Of a DNA stretch of 64,000 bases, positions 20,586 to 32,002 are shown piece by piece. The position numbers were made by a program, and so were the translations under genes. How positions within the stretch are numbered: the first letter of the stretch is position 1; every line of letters starts with the position of its first letter. The stretch is from Serripes groenlandicus (taxonomy: Eukaryota; Mollusca; Bivalvia; Cardiida; Cardiidae): NCBI GenBank assembly GCA_031761405.1, contig JASEVX010000007.1, forward strand, positions 33,211,677 through 33,275,676, in the 5' to 3' direction. A model generated the notes under the pieces. That model ran no database searches. It saw only the letters and a program-made list of their open reading frames with translations, and was not told the origin of the DNA.

Positions 20586-21478
20586 CTCGGATTGCCGATT
20601 TCCTTCTTTTTCTTTTCGAAGAAAAACAACTGGCAATTAGTACGGTAAAAGGCTACCGTTCTATGTTATCGAACACGTTTAAGTTCATTGGGGGAGAGAG
20701 TATTGGTTCAAATCCGTTTCTCTCGGAACTTATACGCTCGTTCGAATTAGAGAAACCCGTTTGTAGGAGTTTAACTCCAAAATGGGATTTGTCTTGCGTC
20801 CTTTGGTCGCTTACTAGAGCTCCATACGAGCCTCTAGTATCGGCGTCTTTAAAGTTTCTAACTTATAAAACCGTCTTTCTATTAGCTTTCGCTACAGCTC
20901 GTCGAAGGAGCGAATTACATGCTCTTTCAGTAGAAACAGGGCACATCAGATTCAATGAGTCTGATGGCTCTTTCACTCTACTCTGTCAACCGGGGTTCCT
21001 GGCTAAAAACCAGTTACCTTCGGTTTCACCTTCGCCGATCACAGTTCCCAGCCTTTCGGCGACCTGTGGTCCTTCTGATTCCGACAGAACCCTTTGTCCC
21101 GTTAGGTCTCTTAAGCATTATCTTAAGAGAGTTGAAGGGACTCGGGGTCGGAGAAAGAGGTTATTTCTTCCTCTTATAGGTTGTAAAGATATTTCGGCGG
21201 CATCTATTTCCCGCTGGATATCTATTACTATAAAATTAGCTTATAAAGACCTGTCTAGTCGAGATCTCTCGTTTCTGCGGATTCGTCCTCACGAGGTTAG
21301 AGCTCTCTCTACAAGTTGGGCATTCTCTAATAATGTTCCTCTTGAAGAGATTCTTCAAGCGGCAGTATGGAAGTCGCAATCTACCTTTTCGTCTTTCTAC
21401 TTACGTTCTATGGCTAGTCAGTCAGATAACTTGTTCTCTCTGGGTCCCCTTGTGGCTTCTCAGCGAGTTGTTCGCTAA
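20012..21478 (+). CDS. DIRS tyrosine recombinase
   Basis: The first ATG of this frame is at 20012 (488 codons), overlapping the RT ORF by 574 bp in another frame; the frame itself is open from 18593. An N-terminal SAM-like DNA-binding part (VYDSKWKVFSDWC, TVKGYRSMLSNTF) is followed by the catalytic domain. TARRRSELHAL holds the first Arg, RPHEVRALSTSWAF the His-x-x-Arg, AAVWKSQS the Trp (His in some recombinases), and STFSSFYLR the nucleophilic Tyr. All active-site residues are present. It would integrate the circular cDNA. The true start could lie nearer 20400. Confidence 0.9.
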   Translation: MDIEPECVELSVHADRDTPGGSFRHQSQSSATTLCIPDVRSCSLGSGRTDPRLEPPVRVCVSPVHTGSDRTSKGSSLATVQNTVDSTLLAPEVVVQRPPGLSLGKSNTTSYSRRRTVSATRSASSSQPGNATSSRLDIIKRSVRERNFSQKVASRIAQSRRRSTRIVYDSKWKVFSDWCGTRSINPECPSVTRIADFLLFLFEEKQLAISTVKGYRSMLSNTFKFIGGESIGSNPFLSELIRSFELEKPVCRSLTPKWDLSCVLWSLTRAPYEPLVSASLKFLTYKTVFLLAFATARRRSELHALSVETGHIRFNESDGSFTLLCQPGFLAKNQLPSVSPSPITVPSLSATCGPSDSDRTLCPVRSLKHYLKRVEGTRGRRKRLFLPLIGCKDISAASISRWISITIKLAYKDLSSRDLSFLRIRPHEVRALSTSWAFSNNVPLEEILQAAVWKSQSTFSSFYLRSMASQSDNLFSLGPLVASQRVVR

Positions 21479-21661
21479 TTATTATAATCCAACACATAAA
21501 TAAAGTGAATACCGATTGAAACTGTATTCAATCTCCACTATCACTTTATACTACCGTTGGAATCAAGTATGTTTGTTCTAAAAAATATGGAATAATATAC
21601 TACTACGTACCTGGAACGACAGTAAGTATTGGTCGAACCTCCTGTCCTATGCTACGAAGTC

Positions 21662-21758
21662 ATCAGGTATTAAATGACTGGTAATGTATTTTTGATATAA
21701 AAATGAAGTTTTTTAAAGTAAAACATATTTTTATTAGAAAATACTTACCAGTCATTTA
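21662..21758. repeat. Internal complementary region of the DIRS element
   Basis: 21662-21703 is the reverse complement of the left outer edge (15114-15155). 21704-21758 is the reverse complement of the right outer edge (about 21945-22000, with small differences). In the DIRS replication model this region bridges the two ends when the circular intermediate forms. It lies between the recombinase stop (21478) and the right terminal repeat. Confidence 0.9.
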
Positions 21759-21805
21759 TAGAGTCCCACCTCCCAGCCCCGCGTCGTCACCAATACTTAA
21801 CGGTG

Positions 21806-21955
21806 AATGAAAAGTGACTACCCGCTCACGTGCGCGCCTGTACTTCCGGGCGGCCGTGTATGTCACGGATACGTGAGGGATATGCTAACGTGGGCGTTTT
21901 TTTTGGATAATTAAGGTGTATAGAGATGATATATCAGGTATTAAATGACTGGTAA
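21806..21955. repeat. Right inverted terminal repeat of the DIRS element
   Basis: Reverse complement of 15133-15282. Outside it, 21956-22000 is a right-end-specific tail whose complement appears in the internal complementary region. Confidence 0.95.
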
Positions 21956-22000
21956 GTATTTTCTAATAAAAATATGTTTTACTTTCAAAAACTTCATTTT

Positions 22001-22222
22001 AACACGTATTATTTTGAGGTATTTATTGAATTAATCGGGACTTTAAAACCGATTTGTCGCTGTGTTGACAAAGACATAAAATGGCGGCCAATCGCGTAGC
22101 GAACACGACTCGTACTAGAATTGCTATGCATTTGTCAATTTCAGGCCGATTTCCAGAATTTCTATATTAAAATAAAGCTCAGATTATAAGGTTTAATTTG
22201 ATACTGATCAGAAAAAACATAC
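22001..22222. other. Unique CG-containing stretch beside the DIRS element
   Basis: Includes AAAATGGCGGCC at about 22078, a YY1-like motif common near animal transcription starts, and several CG dinucleotides. No ORF beyond 30 codons. Confidence 0.3.
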
Positions 22223-22335
22223 CTGGTAGTAGAATATGAGGCGAACACCGCACGGTCATCGTCTTGAAATTGCAGTCATTCAAATTTCCGCTTCGCCGTT
22301 ATAAACACACGTTCGTAAGTGTGACCCACTAAAAT
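22223..22335 (-). other. Possible 5' untranslated exon on the minus strand
   Basis: Read on the minus strand, this CG-containing stretch ends in CTACCAG followed by gtatgtttttt at 22222, a strong donor. It has no long ORF, only a short ATG...TGA. If joined to the acceptor at 14582 the intron would be 7,641 bp, of which about 6,887 bp is the DIRS insertion, leaving an ancestral intron near 750 bp. The start is not defined. Confidence 0.25.
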
Positions 22336-22879
22336 ATCATCCGTCGTAACATTTGTAGCAAGTAAAACTCAAAAACTATTGAAAAGAAAATGAAAAATGA
22401 GATATGAAAATAACAAAGATATTTTCTGGAAGTTTAAACATTGTTCTGTTCCAATGGATAACAATATTTTAATACGCTACACTCTTTGATAATATTTTAT
22501 CCTTATGAATACTGTAATGTCATTCTATCAATATTTGGAACAAAATTAATAAAATACAGAAATCACAATCCCTCATTTCCTGTGTCTTTTAAACCAGGCA
22601 TTATTCAAAACACAAACAAATTCTAGATGTTCAATGTATTTCTAACTTTAGTTGAAATGTTAAGCTTTCAGAATATGTATGGGTTTTTTATATACATGTG
22701 CCAAATGTGACTTCAAAGTTTAATTAATTGCTACAAAATGTGAAAATTTGGAAAATTTTATTTCTCCATGTCATATTTTAACCAGATAACAGGTGTACAG
22801 GTGGAGTTGCTTATCTACGTCCCTCAATATTTAAAAAAAACACGCATGATTTAAGAAATTTTCTAAGCTCAATTATTCT
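22336..22879. other. AT-rich, nothing recognised
   Basis: No repeat family or exon identified. Confidence 0.4.
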
Positions 22880-23150
22880 GGTTCACTTTTTGTCCAAGTC
22901 CATTTTTCTGGTTCGCTTTTTTTTCTAAGTGCGAAAAATCTGTCTGATACAATAATCTGTACAGACAAAAACCTGGTTCAGTAAGATTCTGTACAGAAAA
23001 AAACAAAAAGTCTGTACAGAATTTATATCAGATTCTGTGTCTGTGTTTATTCTGTACAGAAAACAGAAATTCTGTATGTATTCTGCCCAGAATTGGTACA
23101 GACTCTGTACAGAATTGGCTCAGAGTTTTCGTACAGGATACACATTTAAT
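22880..23150. repeat. TGTACA-rich repeat, right copy in inverse orientation
   Basis: Repeated TCTGTACAGAA motifs. The stretch ends in CTGCCCAGAATTGG and TTTTCGTACAGGA, mirroring the left copy. Together the two flank 9.7 kb that includes the DIRS element. Confidence 0.6.
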
Positions 23151-24417
23151 CGGGACCATTAGAGGACCATGGCTGTCAAGGGGCATAACTTTTAAGTGAG
23201 GTTGACAGAATAATGTGCCTTTTCATCTTTTAAATTTGTGTCCGGTTGTGGACTTTTGTATTGCTTCAGGGTTCGAAATTGCGTTTTTTGGTTGGAAGCA
23301 AGTGCCTGCTACCTGCTTTGAAAGTATCCATCAAATCCCAGTCAAGTATGAAACTGTGTCATAACTCATATTGGGTCAATGGTATTTTGGTCATATTTTA
23401 TAAAAAAAATTGTAATTTCTTGGGTCACATGGTTTTCATTAATTTAAGAAACCATAAACAATACAGGTGTATTCTAGTTTGTTTGACTGAAAATTTGTTG
23501 AAAACGGCTTTCAATCAATCCAATACTTTGTGTACCTGAAATGTCTAATTTAAACAAACAACTCAATTATTTCCATCAAACTATCACAAGTTACTTGACC
23601 ATCAAATCTTTTTGTTTTCACTTTGAAAAACAAAAAAAAAACAACGATGATTTCGCTGTACACATAGCGTGGTAAGAATGCGTCAGGAAAAAAAATATTG
23701 CATCTGATTATATACTTTTGCCCGTGTTCTATTTGATGAAATTTCGATATTTAATGGCAATATGACTTTATAATGACAAAGAGCTTTTTTTAGTAGACAT
23801 TAACTTTGATTTCAATATCTAAACTTACGTATCGGTCAGGAAGGTTAATTAAACTCTTTTTAACTTTATCCTTTTCCCCTTTGCAGCCATCATGCCATAA
23901 ACCAATTTCGATAATGAAATGATTGGCCATTTATAAATAGCTCACATCATCTATGTTGATCATGTAACCAGTGTTTTCTTTTAAAAAAGATATTTTCGTA
24001 TCCGATTCATTGTCGATTTAGTTTGTATGATTTTAAGCTGAGAATTGAATATGATTTTAAGCTGAGAATTGAAAGGCAATCGTCTTATCATATTTAAGCT
24101 GATTCGTCCTGAAACTTATCATTAACAACCAACTGAATTTGTTTTTTCAGTGTGTTATAGCAGATGTAGATTAGTAATTTCTCTGCGTCAATGTCAATTT
24201 AATTGCATCATAAATGCAGATAATGTGCTCAGGAGGAAACACTATTGAAACTGGGCCATGTTGGGTCAAAAACAAGGTACTAAGGTTAAATTTTAGAAAA
24301 AAACCTTGTGAACATTAGCATAGTTACTGGTATAACAACTCAACAAATTAACTTGATTTACTGGTCATTAGTTGATCAAAACAAACAAGACTTTGATACA
24401 GCTAATTGTGTTGCTTA
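23151..24417. other. Mostly unrecognised; scraps of old repeats
   Basis: 23160-23560 has low-level similarity to the GGTCAA tandem-core repeats (GGGCATAACTTTTAAGTGAG, GGGTCAATGG). 24245-24310 is a scrap of the 143-bp core (TGTTGGGTCAAAAACAAGG). A short direct duplication, ATATGATTTTAAGCTGAGAA, lies near 24030-24065. Confidence 0.4.
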
Positions 24418-24556
24418 AAAACCTTTCCCTCATGACTTTTGCTTCAATGATTTCAACTCAATCAAATAATTTTACTTTCATTTTTACAGGTTTCAGTATT
24501 TTTGCCAACATACTTAGTCTTTTGTGACAGATTTACTATATGTGGGAAACGGTTAA
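24418..24556 (+). mobile_element. Degenerate MITE
   Basis: ACCTTTCCCTCATGAC to TATGTGGGAAACGGTTAA. Confidence 0.5.
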
Positions 24557-24866
24557 CTGTTATTTGACATGATGCTGAATGTTATATCTGAAAAACTTGA
24601 ATTCTCAAACAGAGTTGAAGCAACATTTTGAGCAATTTTTCCTTGTAAGGGTAACCCATGGACATACATCAAACCTGTAGCAGACCACTTTTAGAAACGT
24701 ATCTCTATAAATAAAAGTATGTTTTGTTATTGACTAGAAGTGATAACCAGAGAAATTGCAAAAGGAGCTTCTCCTCTTTTTGTCTCACTGATACGTCACC
24801 TGCAGATGCCCCAAAATGCATCTGAAAGTTTGAAAGAGCTATAAAACGTTATGATGGTAAGGATAA

Positions 24867-26398
24867 TTAGTCGCCGGGCAGAAGCCCGCGACTTCTATTT
24901 TTAATAGGTTTTCTGAAATCACATGGGAGGGGGGATTATTATTAGAAAGAAACACATTTAGATGTCTTGAACATATTACAATTGTGTTTGTTTAAAAACA
25001 CTAAGTAATGACACATCTAAAATGAAATAAATATTCCGATGTTTTAGGTATTTTCAGTTTCTTTATTTTGACTCGCATTTATGTTTTTTTGTTTTATTTA
25101 CGAAGACAAAACAGTCCCAGCTATTAGCTAGACTGGTGAGGTTTATTTTACACTATATACTACATGTAATCAAAGGTCGATAACTACAAACCTTTACGTC
25201 GCAGTCTAATTTGTTTACTTACGCGCACCTGCCTTACTTGCGAATACCAACTGCGTAGATCAATCTCCTTTGCAGAGAGCAGCTCTTTACACTCACTTAC
25301 AAATAGTAAATTATAGGTGATTTAAAATGTTTATTTGGTTCGAAACAAATGAAGAAAAGAACAAACCGAGATAAAACTGGTTTTAATGGAAAAATGACTT
25401 TGAACGAACACTCTGCCTATAAAGAGAGTTTCAAGAACGACACCTCTGCGAATAAGAAAGAATCGGGTCTTTCGTACAAAATTATTTCGTCCTTGACAAT
25501 TTTAAATGTGTCATTTAATTCCCTAAAGGCATATTGCTTCCGATCTGCATATTGTTATGCATCATTGACACAAGGGCGCTCATCATAATATAATTTTAAA
25601 ACATGAGTAGTTTGTTGTTTTCATTATAAAAAAGGAAGGAAAGAATTAAAATAAATTAACATGTTGTAGGGCTAAGTTTATGTTCGAAATTAAGTTTAAA
25701 TTATACAAAAATTTCAATGAGATTTAACTGTTTAGTTGATATTATATTTCGAAGGTGGTCTAATTTATAAATATTGGCCTACATTTTCAACATTTGTTAA
25801 AGTATGATATAATTAGGATGCTAAGCTAATATCATTTTGAGAAAAAGAGAAAACTCATGTCTTCAGCGATTTAACCCTTATCTCATTGTTTTAAAAGTAG
25901 ATTGCTGCAAAGGTGTCCACTGTTGACTTTAAAAGAGGAAAGGTAAAATGACCTGCTATTGCATGCAAATCCTAAATTGTCTGTTTTGTGGTTTTATTGA
26001 AAAATAATAAAATTCAAATATTCTGACAAACATCTTGAAAAGTGTATGTGGAATTCACAAATCTTATAATTATTCCTTAATGAAAGAACTGTATACATAC
26101 TAAGACTAATGATTGGCAAGATTACTCATTTCCATTACTGTTTATGATCAATAATTAGTTAGTTGTGTGTATGGTCAACCTACTTTGGAATGGAGATTGA
26201 TTATAAACAATGAAAGGCTTCAATTATCATTCACTTCGTTGACAAAACAATGCAAGTTATGATACATTTTCACTTGACCCCACCCCTGATGTTCCAATAT
26301 GCCCCTCACATTTATTCAACTACTATAATGTTAGTGTTATGCATAACTGCACTATGGATATCCGGCGACATTGATGCGTTGCATCAACTTTCTCTTGT
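24867..26398 (+). mobile_element. HINE-like family B, copy 3 (longer)
   Basis: The 5' 240 bp match copies 1 and 2 with divergence. GTCGCCGG at 24870 and CCGGCGAC at 26362-26369; the 3' hairpin TTGATGCGTTGCATCAA keeps the stem, then CTTTCTCTTGT. The interior from 25100 is unrelated to the other copies and includes a 79-codon ORF (25349-25588) with no recognised function. Confidence 0.75.
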
Positions 26399-26938
26399 AT
26401 ATAGTATATGTCAGCATACAAATGCTGGTTGGTGTCCGACTGTTTGACATATACAATTTAGTATGTATGCATAGAGACAGGAAATGGATCCAAAATAGGA
26501 CATCATAAATTTCTCTTTTTGCCTTAAATATGTTAAATTACACAGATACTTTCCATTTCAACTTCTGTTGATTATTGAATATCTAAGAAAAAGTTCTTTT
26601 CAACTCTTTAAATACACAGAAAATTGATGTTACCTTTAACATGATACAGATGACGTGAGAAAATGTTGCAGGAAAAGAAGTAATTGTTCTTCTTTTCCTG
26701 GAATGTAATTCTGTACAAAAATAGTAAACCTAATTCCTTATGCACTCCAACTTCCAGAAGAAGCTGGCATGTATTGCTTTGCCTTAATAGATTGTTTGTT
26801 AAACATGTGTTTACAAAGTTAGTTAAGCATCACCTATTCTTCATCAGATGTTTTCGATGTTCATGAAGATGTCATCTTGGGTATATAGTTTTCAAAAGCT
26901 CTGACATGTAAAATTCTGTTAAAAAATGTTTTTGTTAA

Positions 26939-27114
26939 TTTAAACCTTTCTCACATTCAATAAATCTGCAGCAGTTGACTTTGAAAACATGTATGCAAAA
27001 ATTAAGAAAATCTCTATAAATGAAGCATAATTATAAATTATCTTTGCAAAAGATTGTGGCAAAAGTTGTCTTGTGTAGAGGTTGTAGAAAGCAACTTTTT
27101 GTGAGAAAGGGTTA
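26939..27114 (+). mobile_element. MITE just upstream of a MAGI exon
   Basis: TTTAAACCTTTCTCACATTC to GTGAGAAAGGGTTAA, ending 38 bp before exon 27153. The centre is deleted. Confidence 0.65.
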
Positions 27115-27115
27115 A

Positions 27116-27349
<234 letters not shown>

Positions 27350-27438
27350 TGAAGTCTTAATAACTAAAAGTATAATTATTGAATAGAATTGAAAACACTG
27401 ACAAAAGGAGAAACTGCTCATAATGAGGATTTTCTATT

Positions 27439-27668
27439 TTAACCCTTTCCCTCATATAGACACTTTCTGACGCCTCTGCAGCAGAAAGCTTTTTGAAAAC
27501 ATAGTGACAAAAGAAGAAATTGCTCAAAACGAGCAATTTCTCCTTTTGACACAATGTTTTCCACTTTAAGTCATAGGTTATTCAATCAATTATAGAGATT
27601 TTCTATTTTTTGACAAAATATGTTCAAAGTCATCTGCTGCAGAATTGTCGTATGATGGAAAGGGTTAA
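27439..27668 (+). mobile_element. TTAA MITE, forward, well preserved
   Basis: Both TTAA sites are intact; hairpin GAAATTGCTCAAAACGAGCAATTTC. Inside a MAGI intron. Confidence 0.88.
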
Positions 27669-28042
27669 TAGCAATTTTTTCAAAAGTCATCTTAATTATG
27701 TGCCAATTTTCGTCTGCTTAGGGAAATGGTTTAAAATATACTTATGAATATATAATCCATGCTCTAGACAAACCAATCTTGAGGTGTTTCTGAAGAGTAT
27801 AGATTAAGTTCTTCATATGCATCCATTATATCCAATCCAAGTTATTTATAATTGTCAAACCTGTCTTGTTTAATAAGTAAATAGTGCTGATCCATATCAA
27901 ACTGCACGGATGTAGAGCCTTAGACTATCATCATTGCACTAATGACCTATGATTGGTTTTGGTGTAGTGTGGCACAGAATCAAATGCCTTTAAAATTAAA
28001 TGCATACAAAATAGGTCAAATTTGAATTTCACAAAAAGCTCA

Positions 28043-28290
28043 GTCTGTAGTAGGGCAGGCTGTTAATCCAGGGAGTTAAAATCCAGCATGGCTTTTATTC
28101 TTTCTGACATTTGTCAAAGCGTCATTAGATTTCTACAAATCGCTTATAGTCTATATGGAAAAGCAGCCAGTTTCTTTGAATTAATTGTTTTGAGAACTGA
28201 TGCGAGAAAGCCAGGAGAGACTTGGGTAGGGGCACTAGCTTCCATGATATGACTGAAAAATTGTTGAAATGGCATTAAATTCCAATCAAT
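28043..28290 (+). repeat. Degenerate SINE-like repeat
   Basis: Shares TCTATATGGAAAAGCAGCCAG with the copy at 7715-7740 and ends TGTTGAAATGGCATTAAATT, a SINE-like tail. Confidence 0.45.
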
Positions 28291-28439
28291 CAACAAATAC
28301 ATGTGTTAAAAGAAACCCTTTTGGAATTGTGAAGACATGGTTTTAGGGAGTTGTCTTTAACTTGATGGAATTGTTAACCACCTTGCAAATTTTTCTGTGA
28401 TCAGAGTAACTGTTATGACCCATTTTGGCATAACCATCA

Positions 28440-28690
28440 GTTAAAATGCCCTTTCGGCAAGTTTGCTACTTGGCCTTGTCATACCGAAGACTTTAAATGT
28501 GGTGGTACTGGATTTTCCTCCTTTGCATTCAGCATTGTTGGGTTTGCATTAGGAATACAGATGACTCCTTGGTGTCAGATTAAATGGACAAGTAGTATAT
28601 GTACTGGATATTTACCCAGGAAACGCGATGATAACAATAACAAATTGTAGAATGCGGCATAATACAGGCATTCAAACAAAGTCAGCTTTC
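28440..28690 (+). repeat. Degenerate SINE
   Basis: CTTGTCATACCGAAGACTTTAA and the body GGTGTCAGATTAAATGGACA match the 4216 and 32005 copies. Confidence 0.45.
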
Positions 28691-28973
28691 CAAGAACTTT
28701 TCAAATGTAGAGATATGGCAATGTTGGACAGTCTGTAATAAATATAGGGATGATGTGTTTGTCTAAGAATGGCACATGCAATTGTGTCTAGACAATTAAT
28801 TAATTCTTCTCAAACAGCAACATGAGTCTATATTTCTTCACACTTACATTCCTTCCTTCAAGGTTAAACTATTTCCAAACTCCAGATGCATTTTGATACA
28901 ACTGTAGCAGACGACTTAAAAACATCGCCACAATGTTTTCAATACTATATAAAAGTTATGTCTTCATTATAAC

Positions 28974-29060
28974 TTAACCGTTTCCCTCATATAGACGCTT
29001 TCTGACGCCTCTGCAGCAGACAGCTTTTTGAAAACATAGTGACAAAAGAAGAAATTGCAC
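28974..29060 (+). mobile_element. Left half of a TTAA MITE, abruptly cut
   Basis: TTAACCGTTTCCCTCATATA through GACAAAAGAAGAAATTGCAC, then unrelated HINE-core sequence starts. Confidence 0.8.
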
Positions 29061-30413
29061 AAGATGTTGCTGCGTCAACAGAAAAGGGGAAAATTGCCAT
29101 ATCTTAAAAAATCTTCTTGTCCAAAAGTACTGGCCCGATTTGAAAATTATTATGCACAAATGTTCCTTGGGGTACCCTCTACCAAGATTGTTCAAATATT
29201 TCCGATCCGTTGAAAAACATGGCCGCCAGGGGGCGGAGCCTGTTTTCCTTATATGTGCATTGTTAAAATTTTAAAAATCATTTGTCAAAAAGTACTGGCC
29301 CGATTTGAAAATTATTTTCCACAAATGTTCATTGGGGCACCCTTTACCAAGATTGTTCAAATATTTCCGATCGGTTGAAAAACATGGCCGCCAAGGGGCG
29401 GAGCCTGTTTTCCTTATATGTGCATTGTTAAAACTTTAAAAATCTTCTTGTCCAAAAGTACTGGCCCGATTTGAAAATTATTTTGCACAAATGTTCATTG
29501 GGGCACCCTTTACCAAGATTGTTCAAATATTTCCGATCCGTTGAAAAAACATGGCTGCCAGGGGGCTAAAGCTTGTTTTCCTTATATGTGTATTGTTAAA
29601 ACTTAAAAAATCTTCTCGTCCAAAAGAATTAGCCCGATTTGAAAATAATTTTTCACAAAATTTAATGTTCTTTGGGGCACCCTCTACCAAGATTGTTCAA
29701 ATATGTCTGATCTGTTGAAAAACATGGCCGCAAGGGTTGCTGCAGCAACAGAAAGGGGGCAAAATGTCCAAGCTTTAAAAATCTTCCTCTTTGAATCTGC
29801 ATGTCTGATTCCATTATAGTTTGGTAGAAATGTTCCTTAGGTGAGCCTCTACAAAGATCGTTCAAGGCATACTGTTTGGATGAAAAACATGGCAGTCAGG
29901 AGGCATCAGAAAAGGGGCAAAATGACAAAATTTGGAAATTCCATTTTTTTAAGTTCTTGTCTGATATTAAGGAAATTGAATATAAATCCTACTTCAGTGA
30001 TCCTCTACATTTAATTTGTTCAAGCTGTTTTGATTAGTTACAAAATCATAGCAACCTCGCGCCATCACAAAAGGGGTAAATTGAACTTTTAGCTTTTAGC
30101 TACCATTCCACTTGACCAATTTCAACGTTACTTCACAGGAATGTTCCTTTGATGGTCCTCTTTCAAAATTGTTCAAATACTTGCATTCTGTGTAGAACCT
30201 TTGTTGCTGCAGTATCAGAAATTGAGAAAGCTCTTGTTAGATTTCAAGATAAAAATGGCTTTTACTGATAAACTATTTCTTTAACTGAGTGTCTACTCCT
30301 TGCAGTTTCATTTGAACTCCTGATCAAATTTTCACAGATATTTGCAGTTAAATATTTGCTTCTTATTAACTATCATTCAGGTGATCGATTTAGGGCCATC
30401 TTGGCCCTCTTGT
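29061..30413 (+). mobile_element. Pearl/HINE-like element, 5' truncated
   Basis: Units of about 165 bp (TACTGGCCCGATTTGAAAAT near 29127, 29294, 29459), then diverged units. 3' TCAGGTGATC (30377-30386), the hairpin AGGGCCATCTTGGCCCT and CTTGTTT. No 5' terminus: the core abuts the half MITE. Confidence 0.75.
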
Positions 30414-30938
30414 TTATTAAAAAGAAGTGAAAACATTATGACAAATAAAGAATTTGCTCATTGCCATGGCTACAAAAATATATGTTATTCAGTGACCATC
30501 CTCAAGATTTTCGAGCTATGTTAATTAATATGGCTGCCATTTGGCGATGCTGTTGAATTTAGTTGCCATGGCAAATAAAACTTTCAATTCAAATAATCTT
30601 ACAGAAATGTTGTAAGGTGCGCCACCATCCATTCAAGCTATGTTAAAAAATATTTATGCCAGGGGGCAGTGCTGTTTACCATATCTGCATGGCTGTAAGA
30701 TTTCATTTATCCAAAACAGTGCTTTTTTGGGAAGCTTTTTTTTTGTCTCTCATGCCTTCAGAGAATACTTTGAAACAACTTTTCTCCAGGAAATATCGGG
30801 CTGATTTTGATATTCCTACACCTATTATGTTTTTTTGGTGATCTTATATCAGTTTCCTTCCAGCTACTGAGAGGATGTTGTTGTTTTGCTTTATGTGTCC
30901 TTGTAATGTATGACTTGTAACATATGTAACCATTTCTC

Positions 30939-31480
30939 TAATATATACAACGTCTGATAACTTCTGCAGCAGACAAACAATGAGATAAAAAAAAAAATGA
31001 GATGAAAAAAGCATTGTGTAAACTTAGAAATTGCTTCAACAGGCAATCCCCTTTCATTAATTGTTTCAACGCTTTTATCTAAAGAAACCATATAATTTGC
31101 CAGATTTTTCCATACTTTCCTCATAATAAGCAAATTCTCCATTAGCAGCAACGTTTTCAACTCAATTAAAATATTTATAGTTGTTAAGAGTTAACATATT
31201 TTTGTCTTGATGATTGTCTGCTGCAGATTTTTCATATGTTGGACAGAGGGGTTAAATTTCCCTCAAATAAACGCTTTCTGACGCCTCTGCAGGAGACAGC
31301 TTTTTGAAAACATAGTGACAAAAGAAGAAATTGCTCAAATCAAGCAATTTCTTCTTTTGCCACAATGTTTTCAACTTTTAGTATCCATTCAATTATAGAG
31401 ATTTTCTAATTTTTGACAAAATATGTTCAAAGTCGTCTGCTGCAGAATTGTCGTTCCTTCGTTTGAGGGAAAAGGGTTAA
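30939..31480 (+). mobile_element. Two adjacent MITEs sharing a TTAA
   Basis: A degenerate copy ends at TTAA 31252-31255, and the same four bases start a forward copy ending TTAA 31477-31480. The second has the hairpin GAAATTGCTCAAATCAAGCAATTTC. Confidence 0.75.
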
Positions 31481-31748
31481 CCTTCATTTCTAGTGATAAT
31501 CCATGTTTTTGTTCAGAATGAGAATTATGTTCTAAATGTCATCTGTTGCTAATTTGTTTTACCCTTTCAAGATTCAGACAACTCTTGATGAATATGCAGC
31601 AGTTCACTTTTGATAATATCTTTGCGAAACTGAAAATGAAATCATGAACAAATTCTCCTTTTCACATAATGTTTTATCTATATCCATGCTACAGTTATCC
31701 ATGATGCTATAGTGGCAGCTTTCTAGACATTTAATTGTCTAATTAGGA

Positions 31749-31975
31749 ATCCGCTGTGGTCGAGTGGTTAGCGTCGGGATTTCGAAACCGGGTGTGCCGG
31801 GTTCGATCCCCAGTCGCGGCACCTTGGTCATGTTGGAGTGCCCTTGGGCAAGGCACATTTTCTAGCCTAGTACTGGTTTGTTTACCCAGGGATCATGAAT
31901 AAGTGAACTGTCGCCGTGATATAACTGAAATAATGTTGAAAGCGGTGTAAAACCCCAATAAATAAATAAATTGTC
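31749..31975 (+). repeat. tRNA-derived SINE, best-preserved copy
   Basis: The head reads like a tRNA gene: box A TGGTCGAGTGG and box B GGTTCGATCCC, with a CGCGGCACC end where a tRNA acceptor would be. The body ends GCGGTGTAAAACCCC and an (AATA)n tail. A free tRNA gene is unlikely given the tail and degenerate stems. Confidence 0.75.
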
Positions 31976-32002
31976 TAATTATTTTAAAGGAGATAGGAAC
32001 AC

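Larger units (their letters stand above)
15114..22000 (+). mobile_element. DIRS-type tyrosine-recombinase retrotransposon, full length
   Basis: About 6.9 kb, visibly richer in G+C than its surroundings. It has inverted terminal repeats, an internal complementary region at 21662-21758 and, in order, gag-like ORF1, RT/RNase H with a methylase-like tail, and tyrosine recombinase. DIRS elements integrate through a recombinase rather than a DDE integrase, via a circular intermediate. The ends are set by where the internal complementary region stops matching: TTTTTATATC at 15114 and ACTTCATTTT near 22000. No target duplication is visible, as expected for the group. All domains are present but ORF1 is frameshifted. 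Confidence 0.95.

Noticed and set aside
31749..31822. Possible functional tRNA gene
   Set aside because: Boxes A and B are good, but stems are imperfect and a SINE body and (AATA)n tail follow directly.
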